15,671 nucleotides of DNA from positions 1-15,671 of the forward strand of contig JBJMJD010000044.1 in assembly GCA_045806525.1 (NCBI GenBank), read 5' to 3'. The translations under genes were made by a program, and so were the position numbers. This document shows positions 5,771-12,206 of this stretch, in pieces (the stretch's first letter is position 1; the number at the start of each line of letters is the position of its first letter). Source of the DNA: JAICYJ01 sp045806525 (lineage in GTDB: Bacteria > Actinomycetota > Thermoleophilia > Gaiellales > JAICJC01). The notes under the pieces are model-generated. The model did no database searches. It had not been told where the DNA came from and was given only the letters and a program-made list of their open reading frames with translations.

Positions 5771-6856
5771 ATGCACCGGGACGCCTTACGCCCGCTGCCG
5801 CGGTTGTTTGGCGTTGCCTGGGTCGCCATCCTGCTCGCGGTCTGCGCAGCGCTTGCCCACGCTGGCCCAGCCGCCGCCAACCCCGAGCTGGACCAGAAGA
5901 AGGCGCAGCTGGCGAAGGTCCGTCACGAGGTGCAGGCACTGGACGGTCGCGTCGAGCTGCTGACCGAGCAGTACGACGGAGCCGTGGTTCGCCTGCATCA
6001 GCTGAAGGTGCAGATCAGGCGGGCGACCCGCCGCCTGCAGGAGGCCGAGGTGCATCTCGCCTACGAGCAAGGCGTGCTCGCGAACCTGATGGTGGCCCGC
6101 TACAAGGGCCTCGACTCGACCACGCTCGACATCGTGCTGGGTGCGTCGTCGCTCGACCAGGTGACGGGGTCGCTCGACATCCAACAGCGCTTCGACGCCG
6201 CGGTGACCGAGGCCGTCGACCAGATCCAGATCGCAAAGGACGCGATTCAGGCTCAGCGCTTGGAGCTGATCGCGACCCGCGTTCAGGTGCTCGCCCAGAA
6301 GCGGCTGATCGCCAAGCGGCGGGACAAGATCACGGGATTGCTTCGCCGCCGACGGCGACTGATGCACTCGCTCGGCGCGCAGGTGCGGATCGGCGAGGCC
6401 GCAGACCAGATCGGCCAGGCCCAGGTGGCCCTGGAGGCGGCCGCATGGGTGCACCAGGACATGAAGCAGAATCAGGGCGATCCGGGTGCTGTGCTCCGCG
6501 ACCAGGTGGTGCTCGAGGGGCTCGCCCAGATCGGCGTCCCCTACGTGTGGGGCGGTGCGTCACCCCAGACCGGCTTCGACTGCTCGGGCCTGGTGATGTG
6601 GCTGTGGGCCCGCCACGGCGTGGCGCTGCCGCACTTCGCGGCCTCCCAGTACCACCTCGGCCCGCGCGTCGCCAAGAGCGACCTTCGGATCGGCGACCTC
6701 GTGTTCTTCCACCAGCTCGGGCACGTCGGCATCTACATCGGCCACGGCTACGTGCTGCACGCGCCGCATACCGGCGCCACCGTGGAGATCGAGTCGTTCA
6801 ACATCCCCTGGTTCCAGGACACGTACGTCGGCGCCACCCGTCCCGGCCCCGCCTGA
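5771..6856 (+). CDS. Secreted NlpC/P60 peptidoglycan endopeptidase with N-terminal coiled coil
   Basis: 361 residues. Residues 1 to about 36 form a Sec signal peptide (basic start, then VAWVAILLAVCAALA, with a cut near AHA or AAA). Residues 37 to about 235 are strongly helical with heptad-like Leu/Val/Ala, Gln and Arg, the paired coiled coil seen in RipA/CwlO-like hydrolases that are held inactive or recruited by partners such as FtsEX. Residues about 245-361 are an NlpC/P60 domain: GVPYVWGGASP, catalytic C271 in FDCSGLV, H318 in GHVGIYIG and a third polar residue H330 in LHAPHTG. The role is to cleave stem-peptide bonds (usually D-Glu to diamino acid) in the cell wall during growth, division or motility. 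Its promoter resembles sigma-28 sites, so a link to motility or development is possible. The family call is secure, the process inferred. Confidence 0.9.
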   Translation: MHRDALRPLPRLFGVAWVAILLAVCAALAHAGPAAANPELDQKKAQLAKVRHEVQALDGRVELLTEQYDGAVVRLHQLKVQIRRATRRLQEAEVHLAYEQGVLANLMVARYKGLDSTTLDIVLGASSLDQVTGSLDIQQRFDAAVTEAVDQIQIAKDAIQAQRLELIATRVQVLAQKRLIAKRRDKITGLLRRRRRLMHSLGAQVRIGEAADQIGQAQVALEAAAWVHQDMKQNQGDPGAVLRDQVVLEGLAQIGVPYVWGGASPQTGFDCSGLVMWLWARHGVALPHFAASQYHLGPRVAKSDLRIGDLVFFHQLGHVGIYIGHGYVLHAPHTGATVEIESFNIPWFQDTYVGATRPGPA

Positions 6857-6883
6857 GAGCCGCCCTCCTTGCGCGCGGTGGCG

Positions 6884-6889
6884 TAGGCT
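6884..6889 (+). promoter_or_regulatory. Candidate -10 box (TAGGCT), leaderless sulfur operon
   Basis: TAGGCT ends 6 nt before the GTG at 6896. There is no Shine-Dalgarno, so the first gene of the operon is probably translated from a leaderless mRNA. No convincing -35 is visible. Confidence 0.4.
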
Positions 6890-6895
6890 TCGGCG

Positions 6896-8278
6896 GTGCT
6901 GTTTCGACAGGTGCTGCATCCCGACCTCGGTTGCGCCTCCTACGTGATCGCGGACACGGCCGCCGGGCTGGGCGCGGTGGTCGACCCCAAGCGGGACGTC
7001 GCCGAGTACCTCGAGCTGGCCGCAGCCCACGGCTTCGGGATCGCGCACGTGATCGAGACCCACAACCACGCCGACCACGTGTCGGGTCGCGCCCGCCTGG
7101 CCGAGGCCACCGGCGCGCGATCCTGGGTGAGCCCGCTGGCCGGGGCCGGGTATCCGCACGACCCGTTCGCAGACGGTGTCGAGATCGAGCTCGGGCAGGT
7201 GCGGCTGCGTGCGCTGCACGTGCCCGGCCATCGTCCCGAGCACACCGCCGTGGTGGTGGTGGACGGTTCCCGGTCCCGCCTGCCGTGCGCCGTTCTGACC
7301 GGCGACAGCCTGTTTGTGAACGACGTCGCCCGCCCCGACCTGGCCGTCGAGAAGCACGAGGGAGCGGCGCAGCTCTACCGCGCCATCGGCCGGCTGCTGG
7401 AGCTGGACGACGGCGTCGAGGTGTTTCCCGGCCACACCGGCGGATCGCTCTGCGGCAGCGCCCGCATGAGTGAGACCACCTCCTCCACGATCGGGTTCGA
7501 GCGGGCCAGCAACCCGATGCTGCGGCTGGGCGAGGAGTCCCTGTTCGTGTCGGAGCTGATCCACGACCTGCCGCCTCAGCCGCCCAACTTCAAGGTCATC
7601 GCCGAGGCTAACCGGGCTGGGACGATCGCCGCCGCCGCCGCGGTCGTGCCGCTCCCACCCGAGCGGCTGGCGGCCGCCATCGCCGCCGGGGCGTTGGTGA
7701 TCGACGGGCGCCCGGCACCGCAGTACGACGCCGCGCACATCCCGGGCACGATCGGCATCGACGCGTTCGTGAACGGCTTCGGGACGAAGGCGGCCTGGAT
7801 TGCGGAGCCCGGAGCCCAGCTGGCGCTGGTCGCAGAGGACGAGCCGGCGGCGCTGCACATGCAGGGACTGCTGGAGTCGGTCGGCCTGTCCGCCACCGGC
7901 ATCCTGGCCGGCGGATTCGCCGCCTGGACGGGCGCCGGGCTCGCCGTCGAGCGGTTCCAGGTGATGGACGTGGACGAGCTGTACGCAGCCGGCGAGCGGG
8001 TGCAGATCCTCGACGTGCGCGACCAGCACGAGTGGGAGGAGCAGCGCATCACCGGAAGCCAGCACGTTGTCTACCACGACGCCGGGCGCGTGATGCCGCC
8101 GCTCGATCGTGACCGGCCGGTGGCGGTGATCTGCTCGACCGGACGCCGCAGCGCGATGGCGGTGGGGCTGGTGCGCCGATCCGGCTTCGCCGAGGTGATC
8201 CATGTCACCGCCGGCGGCGTGGGTACCTGGGCGGCACGGGGCTACCCGATCGAGCAGTCGCAGCCGGCCGCTGTATGA
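6896..8278 (+). CDS. CstB-like persulfide dioxygenase/rhodanese fusion
   Basis: 460 residues from GTG. Residues about 1-245 are a metallo-beta-lactamase domain of the ETHE1/persulfide dioxygenase type: HNHADH (H56-H61), H112 in VPGHRPEH, D137 in TGDSLF and H180 in PGHTGG; H56, H112 and D137 would be the mononuclear iron ligands. C186 in GSLCG lies where the cysteine of staphylococcal CstB is expected. Residues about 252-345 are a rhodanese-like domain with an acidic AEDEP instead of the active-site cysteine, so probably a non-catalytic spacer. Residues about 355-455 are an active-type rhodanese with C413 in ICSTGRRS. This order matches CstB, which oxidises low-molecular-weight persulfides to thiosulfate. 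It heads an operon with a rhodanese and a DUF72 gene. Domain order and motifs are seen; the reaction is inferred. Confidence 0.88.
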   Translation: MLFRQVLHPDLGCASYVIADTAAGLGAVVDPKRDVAEYLELAAAHGFGIAHVIETHNHADHVSGRARLAEATGARSWVSPLAGAGYPHDPFADGVEIELGQVRLRALHVPGHRPEHTAVVVVDGSRSRLPCAVLTGDSLFVNDVARPDLAVEKHEGAAQLYRAIGRLLELDDGVEVFPGHTGGSLCGSARMSETTSSTIGFERASNPMLRLGEESLFVSELIHDLPPQPPNFKVIAEANRAGTIAAAAAVVPLPPERLAAAIAAGALVIDGRPAPQYDAAHIPGTIGIDAFVNGFGTKAAWIAEPGAQLALVAEDEPAALHMQGLLESVGLSATGILAGGFAAWTGAGLAVERFQVMDVDELYAAGERVQILDVRDQHEWEEQRITGSQHVVYHDAGRVMPPLDRDRPVAVICSTGRRSAMAVGLVRRSGFAEVIHVTAGGVGTWAARGYPIEQSQPAAV

Positions 8279-8601
8279 GCGCTCCCGAGCTGTCGGCAAC
8301 CGAGGTGGCGGCCGCGCTCGAGCGCGGCGAGCTGGCCGCCGTCGACGTGCGCGAGCTGGGCGAGTGGGACGCCGGCCACATCGCCGGCGCTGTCTGGATC
8401 CCCATGGGCGAGCTTGCCGACCGCATCTCGGAGCTGCCGGAAGGGCGACTCGCGATCGTCTGCCGCAGCGGCGCACGCAGCGGCGTGGTGGCCGACTGGC
8501 TGGAGCGTTCCGGGATCGATGCCGTCAACCTGGCGGGCGGCATGCAGTCCTGGCACGCAGCGTCGCTGCCGATCGAGCCGGTGGACGGCTGGATCGCGTG
8601 A
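8275..8601 (+). CDS. Single-domain rhodanese sulfurtransferase
   Basis: 108 residues, starting at an ATGA overlap with the upstream gene. It is one rhodanese domain: VDVRELGEWDAGHIAGAVWIP is the usual CH2A-type segment (seen here as DVRE and GHIAGA), and the active-site loop is IVCRSGARSG with C63 as the persulfide-carrying cysteine. GGMQSWHAASLPIE is the typical C-terminal end. It probably shuttles sulfane sulfur in the cytosol, as donor or acceptor for the neighbouring persulfide dioxygenase, like the CstA/PspE-type partners known in sulfide detoxification operons. The partner role is inferred from the overlap on both sides. Confidence 0.9.
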   Translation: MSAPELSATEVAAALERGELAAVDVRELGEWDAGHIAGAVWIPMGELADRISELPEGRLAIVCRSGARSGVVADWLERSGIDAVNLAGGMQSWHAASLPIEPVDGWIA

Positions 8602-9506
8602 GCGTGCGGGTGGGCACCTGCTCCTGGGCCGATGAGTCGCTCAGCAAGCTGTGGTACCCACCCGGCGTCAGCTCGGCGGAGGCCCGCTTGCGCTGGTACG
8701 CGGAGCACTTCGACACGGTGGAGGTCAACTCCAGCTACTACGCCCTGCCCACCGAGGAGATGGCGGCCACCTGGGCGCAGCGGACGCCGCCAGGCTTTGT
8801 CTTCCACGTGAAGGCGTTCGGGATGATGACCCGCCACCCCGTGCGGGTCGAGCAGCTGCCGCCCGACATGCGCTCGGAGGCGGAGTTCGACGAGCGTGGC
8901 CGCATCGACCGCCCCTCGCAGGAGCTGCGAAGCGCGGTCTTCCGGCGTTTCCTGCGCGCCGTCGAGCCCTTGCGCGAGGCCGGAAAGCTGGGCGGAGTGC
9001 TGATGCAGCTGCCGCAGTACGTGGTCTTCAAGCCGTCGTCCTTCGCCTACCTGGAGTGGGCACGGGAGCAGCTCACCGATCACCACATGCTGGTCGAGTT
9101 CCGGCATCGCAGCTGGCTCACCGACGAGCACCGCGAGCAGACGCTGGACTTCCTGGAGCGGCTGCCGGCCACCTACGTGATCGTCGACGCTCCCCGCGTG
9201 ACGTCGGACAACGCCGCCCCCACCGTCGTCGCTCGCACGTCGGACACTGCCTATCTGCGGCTGCACGGCCGCAACGCGGCGACCTGGAACCACCGCGGTG
9301 GCGGCGCGGCGAAGCGGTTCGACCACCTCTACTCGCGGGACGAGCTGGCGGAGTGGGTGGCGCCGCTGCGAGAGCTCGCCGGCAGCGCCCGCGAGGTGTT
9401 CGCGATGTTCAACAACAACGGCCGCAGCACCGACGTCAACGGCAATCCCTTCGCCCAGGCACCGGCCAACGCCGCGCAGCTGCTAGAGCTGCTGAAGGAC
9501 TCATAG
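8598..9506 (+). CDS. DUF72 (YecE-like) family protein
   Basis: 302 residues. GTG 8598 is chosen because it overlaps the rhodanese stop as GTGA and gives the family's standard N-terminus, VRVGTCSWADESL. Further family marks are WYPPG, the YAEHFDTVEVNSSYYALP segment, FHVKAFGMMTRHP, LGGVLMQLPQY, LVEFRHRSW, YLRLHGRN, and the closing VFAMFNNN. DUF72 proteins are TIM-barrel-like with a conserved polar pocket, and their activity is not known. Translational coupling to a persulfide dioxygenase and a rhodanese argues for a role in sulfur or thiol metabolism here, but DUF72 genes occur in many contexts. Last gene of the operon; a structured region starts 3 nt after its stop. Confidence 0.88.
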   Translation: MSVRVGTCSWADESLSKLWYPPGVSSAEARLRWYAEHFDTVEVNSSYYALPTEEMAATWAQRTPPGFVFHVKAFGMMTRHPVRVEQLPPDMRSEAEFDERGRIDRPSQELRSAVFRRFLRAVEPLREAGKLGGVLMQLPQYVVFKPSSFAYLEWAREQLTDHHMLVEFRHRSWLTDEHREQTLDFLERLPATYVIVDAPRVTSDNAAPTVVARTSDTAYLRLHGRNAATWNHRGGGAAKRFDHLYSRDELAEWVAPLRELAGSAREVFAMFNNNGRSTDVNGNPFAQAPANAAQLLELLKDS

Positions 9507-9508
9507 AA

Positions 9509-9601
9509 GCCGGTCGCGGCCGCCCGGTGAACCTGGGGAGGGCATACCGGGCGGCCGGAGGGAGACACGCCGGCCCGGTCAAGCCGGCGCTTGCGACTGG
9601 C
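9509..9601 (+). ncRNA. Candidate three-way-junction structured RNA
   Basis: Outer stem P1: GCCGGTCGC (9509-9517) with GCGACTGGC (9593-9601), 9 bp with one G-U. P2: GGCCGCCCGGT (9518-9528) with ACCGGGCGGCC (9546-9556), 11 perfect bp and a 17-nt purine-rich loop. P3: CGCCGGC (9568-9574) with GCCGGCG (9583-9589), 7 bp and an 8-nt loop. P1 and P2 abut with no linker; the P2-P3 joint is GGAGGGAGACA, and GGAGGG also occurs in the P2 loop. It matches no riboswitch class I can recall. It lies after the DUF72 stop and before a molybdopterin enzyme gene, so it may be a leader, an attenuator or a 3' end structure. High GC makes stems easier by chance, but three nested stems of this quality are notable. 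Confidence 0.4.
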
Positions 9602-9613
9602 GGCCACGGTTGT

Positions 9614-9655
9614 CTGCGTCGTGACCATTCGAGGGGTCTGATTCCTCGGTCGCAG
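9614..9655 (+). repeat. Imperfect hairpin in the leader of the molybdopterin enzyme gene
   Basis: CTGC/GCAG (9614-9617 with 9652-9655), GACC/GGTC (9623-9626 with 9648-9651) and GAGG/CCTC (9631-9634 with 9644-9647), separated by a 5-nt bulge and a short internal loop. The remainder of the gap to the gene (9656-9768) shows no coding sequence or clear ribosome binding site. Confidence 0.25.
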
Positions 9656-9768
9656 CTACTGTCCCACGCGTACTTTGGTGGAAGATTGGAGCGCCGGACG
9701 GCGTTCCGATCGGGCTCTGAGGCACTCCCACGACGGCGCCCGTCGCCGGCGTCTGCTTGACTGTCTCG

Positions 9769-11778
9769 GTGACCGACCGGACCGTGTTGACCACCTGCCC
9801 GCGGGATTGCTACGACGCCTGCGGGATCCTCGTCACCGTCCGCGACGGTGCCATCCGCTCGGTGCGCGGCGACCCCGACCACCCGGTCAGCCGAGGCAAG
9901 CTCTGCCGCAAGTGCTCGATCGGATACAACGGCGTGTACCTCGATCCGCAGGCACGACTGACCACGCCGCTGCGTCGTGTGGGCGCCAAGGGCGACGGCC
10001 GGTTCGAACCGGTCAGCTGGGACGAGGCGATGGCCGAGATCGCATCGCGCTGGGGCGCGATCATCGACGACCTCGGCCCGGAGGCGATCCTGAACGCCCA
10101 CTACACCGGCACCTGCTCGGTGATCGCCTTCGCGTTCGGCTCGCGGTTCTTCCGGCGGCTGGGCGCAACCGAGGTCGATCCCGACTCGGTCTGCAACAAG
10201 GCCGGCCACGTTGCGCTCGACTACATGTACGGCACCTCCGTGACCGGCTTCGATCCGCGCAGCGCACGCGATGCGCAGTGCGTCATGGTGTGGGGCGCGA
10301 ATCCCTCGGCCTCGGCCCCTCACGCCCACGACCACTGGCTTGCGGAGGCACCCGGCACCGTGATCGTGGTCGACTCGATCCGAACGCCGACGGCGCAGCA
10401 GGCCGACCTGCACCTGCAGCCGTTCCCCGGCAGCGACGCCGCCCTGGCGTTCGCGATGCTGCACGTGATCGCGCGCGACGGGCTGGCCGACCGGGACGTG
10501 CTCGAGCGCCACGCGATCGGCTGGGACGAGCTGGAGCCGGAGCTGAGAGCGTGCACACCGGAGTGGGCGGAGCCGGTCACCGGCGTGCCGGCGCAGCTGA
10601 TCGAGCGGGCGGCTGCGATCTACGGCCGCGGGCCCTCGCTGTTGTGGATCGGTCAGGGCCTGCAGCGCCAGCCGACCGGCGGAAACGTGATGCGGGCGGT
10701 GGCGCTGCTGCCGGCCGTCAGCGGCAACCTGGCCAAGCCCGGGGCCGGGTTCCTGTACCTGAACGATCGCCTCGAAATCGACGAGGACTGGCTGGCGGCG
10801 CCGCAGCTGGGCGATCCACCGCAGCCGGTCAGCCACATGGACCTGGCCGCTCGGCTCGAGGATCCGGCCCGCAGCCGCAGCCTGTTCTGCTGGAACATCA
10901 ACATCGCCGCGTCCAACCCCGAGCAGACCAGGCTGCTGGCCGCGCTCGGCCGCGAGGACCTGTTCACGGTGGTGGTCGACCTGTTCACGACCGACACCGG
11001 CGACTACGCCGACCTGCTGCTGCCGGCGGCCAGCTTCCTGGAGTTCGATGACCTGGTCTCGTCGTACTTCGACCTGTCGCTGTCGGCGCAGGTGAAGGCG
11101 GTCGACCCGGTCGGCGAGGCGCTGCCCAACCAGGAGATCTTCCGCCGGCTGGCGGCTGCGATGGGGTTCACCGAGCCGGAGCTGCACGCGGGCGACCGCG
11201 AGATGATCGACGCGATGCTGGCCCAGTCCGGTGTGATCGAGAGCTTCGAGCAGCTGGCGGCGGTGGGCACGGTGCCGCTGGCGGCGGATCCCGTGGTGCA
11301 GTTCGCCGACCTCGAGTTCGAGACGCCCAGCGGCCGCATCGAGATCGCGTCCGCCGCGGCTGAGGCGGACGGCCATCCGCGGCTGCCGCAGCCGTGGAGT
11401 GACCCACGGCCGGCCGCCGGCCGCCTGCGGCTGCTGTCGCCGGCGTCGCCCTGGCTGATGAACGACAGCTTCGCGAACGACCGCAAGATCACGAAGCGGA
11501 TCGGCCGGCCGAGCGTGACGCTGCACCCGGCCGATGCGGCCAGCCGCGGCCTCGGCGACGGTGACCTGGCGCGCCTGTCCAACGCATCCGGCACGCTCGA
11601 GCTGGCGGTGACGGTGTCGGACACGGTGCCGCAGGGAGTGGCCTACTCACCCAAGGGCCGGTGGCTCAAGCGGGAGCAGCAGCAGGCGAACGTGAACGTC
11701 CTGAACGACGGCCGCAAGGCGGACTTCGGCGCCAGCACGTCGGTGCATGGAGTTGAGGTCACGGTTGAACGGGTGTAG
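9769..11778 (+). CDS. Molybdopterin-dependent oxidoreductase, bis-PGD type, with N-terminal Fe-S cluster
   Basis: 669 residues from GTG 9769; a TTG at 9757 would add four residues. No Shine-Dalgarno is present; TTGACT six nt before the GTG is a possible but weak -10. Residues 10-46 carry the Cys pattern of a [4Fe-4S] site: C10, C14, C18 (TCPRDCYDAC) and C46 (GKLCRKC). C142 in SVCNKAGH is at the position expected for the molybdenum (or tungsten) ligand, so a Cys-type rather than Sec- or Ser-type enzyme. The middle has the usual VMVWGANPSAS and LWIGQGLQRQPTGG cofactor loops. The C-terminus is a molydop-binding beta-barrel (SVTLHPADAASRGLGDGDLA, NDGRKADFG). No Tat signal, so cytoplasmic. The substrate is unknown; no electron-transfer subunit or maturation gene is in the window, so it may work alone with a soluble carrier. 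Confidence 0.88.
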   Translation: MTDRTVLTTCPRDCYDACGILVTVRDGAIRSVRGDPDHPVSRGKLCRKCSIGYNGVYLDPQARLTTPLRRVGAKGDGRFEPVSWDEAMAEIASRWGAIIDDLGPEAILNAHYTGTCSVIAFAFGSRFFRRLGATEVDPDSVCNKAGHVALDYMYGTSVTGFDPRSARDAQCVMVWGANPSASAPHAHDHWLAEAPGTVIVVDSIRTPTAQQADLHLQPFPGSDAALAFAMLHVIARDGLADRDVLERHAIGWDELEPELRACTPEWAEPVTGVPAQLIERAAAIYGRGPSLLWIGQGLQRQPTGGNVMRAVALLPAVSGNLAKPGAGFLYLNDRLEIDEDWLAAPQLGDPPQPVSHMDLAARLEDPARSRSLFCWNINIAASNPEQTRLLAALGREDLFTVVVDLFTTDTGDYADLLLPAASFLEFDDLVSSYFDLSLSAQVKAVDPVGEALPNQEIFRRLAAAMGFTEPELHAGDREMIDAMLAQSGVIESFEQLAAVGTVPLAADPVVQFADLEFETPSGRIEIASAAAEADGHPRLPQPWSDPRPAAGRLRLLSPASPWLMNDSFANDRKITKRIGRPSVTLHPADAASRGLGDGDLARLSNASGTLELAVTVSDTVPQGVAYSPKGRWLKREQQQANVNVLNDGRKADFGASTSVHGVEVTVERV

Positions 11779-11813
11779 CGCGCCGGCCGGGAAGAACCGG
11801 TCGGGTTCGCGCG
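11778..11813 (+). terminator. Hairpin directly after the molybdopterin enzyme gene
   Basis: GCGCG (11778-11782) pairs with CGCGC (11808-11812 or 11809-11813), and inside it CCGG (11787-11790) pairs with CCGG (11797-11800) around GAAGAA. It begins at the last base of the stop codon. The stem has internal loops and no U-tract, so the call is tentative. Confidence 0.35.
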
Positions 11814-11827
11814 TCTTGACCCAGTAG

Positions 11828-11899
11828 CCACCACCGGCCCGCGCACTCGCTTCTCCCAGACTGTCCAAGCGACATGCGGCTCCTGCGGGCCGGTGGTGG
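11828..11899. repeat. 72-nt inverted repeat with 15-bp perfect arms
   Basis: CCACCACCGGCCCGC (11828-11842) is the exact reverse complement of 11885-11899. The 42-nt interior contains a second stem, CGCTT (11848-11852) with AAGCG (11867-11871). Possibilities are a second terminator, a small non-coding RNA hairpin or a REP/MITE-like element. I see no target-site duplication and no second copy in the window. Confidence 0.55.
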
Positions 11900-11947
11900 A
11901 TATGTCGGCCACGTTCGTGACCGAAATCCTGACGGTGTTCGGCGCGG

Positions 11948-12080
11948 ATCCTCGTCGACGGACAACCCGTCACACCCGACCTGTGGGGCTTCGACTACTC
12001 ACCGAGCAGCGGCAGCATCCCCACGAACCCACTCGTGCCTGCAGGGGTGGACGCTCGTCGTGGAACGCGTGCACGGCTAG
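11948..12080 (+). pseudogene. Possible remnant of an unidentified gene, frameshifted
   Basis: One frame reads ILVDGQPVTPDLWGFDYSPS and then SGSIPTNPLVPAG with normal-looking amino acid composition, unlike the arginine-rich shadows around it. After about 12038 a second frame gives GWTLVVERVHG and a stop at 12080. Joining the two needs one indel. There is no start codon or ribosome binding site upstream; a TGA stops the first frame shortly before. The family is not recognised, and it may be the 3' tail of a decayed gene or coincidence. Confidence 0.25.
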
Positions 12081-12118
12081 CGTCCGCACCGCTCAGCACC
12101 GCAGACGCGCCCACGAGC

Positions 12119-12127
12119 TGGTACCCT
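12119..12127 (+). promoter_or_regulatory. Candidate extended -10 (TGGTACCCT) for crcB
   Basis: TG-n-TACCCT fits an extended -10 (TGnTAnnnT). Transcription would start near 12134, a few nt before the fluoride aptamer at 12140, as expected for a riboswitch leader. No clear -35 is seen. Confidence 0.35.
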
Positions 12128-12139
12128 CAAGCCGCACCA

Positions 12140-12202
12140 GGCGATGGGGCTCGCCTTCAACCGCCGCACCGGCTGATAGCTCCTACAGACCATCGTAGGA
12201 GG
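12140..12202 (+). promoter_or_regulatory. Fluoride riboswitch (crcB motif) with Shine-Dalgarno-sequestering strand
   Basis: The aptamer runs 12140-12186: GGCGA (12140-12144) pairs with TCGCC (12151-12155) around TGGGGC; then TTCAACC, the stem GCCG/CGGC (12163-12166 with 12170-12173), and TGATAGCTCCTAC (12174-12186). The known crcB-motif core is GGCGATGG...CGCC...ACCGC...TGATGGCTCCTAC, so all signature blocks are present with one G-to-A change in the last. The last block, CTCCTAC (12180-12186), is an exact complement of GTAGGAG (12195-12201), the Shine-Dalgarno of crcB. Without fluoride this 7-bp hairpin would hide the ribosome binding site; fluoride binding would keep CTCCTAC in the aptamer and allow translation. 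The mechanism is inferred from pairing. Confidence 0.92.
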
Positions 12203-12206
12203 ATCC

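Larger units (their letters stand above)
11779..12139. other. 361-nt gene-poor region between oxidoreductase and crcB leader
   Basis: No convincing intact gene is seen on either strand. It holds a terminator-like hairpin, a long perfect inverted repeat (11828-11899), a possible gene remnant (11948-12080) and, at its right end, the crcB promoter. The reading frames that cross it are arginine/proline-rich and look like shadows. Confidence 0.6.

Noticed and set aside
5677..7473. 598-codon plus-strand frame overlapping NlpC/P60 and the dioxygenase
   Set aside because: Very Arg-rich composition and crosses two well-supported genes in another frame.
6560..8476. 638-codon minus-strand frame opposite the persulfide dioxygenase
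   Set aside because: Arg/Gly/His-rich antisense shadow with no family motif; the plus strand encodes clear domains.
9509..9601. Cobalamin, TPP, SAM or Moco riboswitch
   Set aside because: None of the conserved boxes I recall for these classes is present; kept as an unassigned structured RNA.
9614..9655. tRNA-like or selenocysteine-related structure before the molybdopterin enzyme
   Set aside because: No acceptor, T-arm or anticodon arm; the enzyme carries Cys, not an in-frame UGA, at the metal-ligand position.
9436..11526. 696-codon minus-strand frame opposite the molybdopterin enzyme
   Set aside because: Antisense shadow; the plus frame contains the Fe-S and cofactor motifs.
12126..12147. 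Third sigma-28-like promoter (CCTCAAG) before crcB
   Set aside because: No GCCGA at 15-16 nt; the similarity is limited to CTCAAG.
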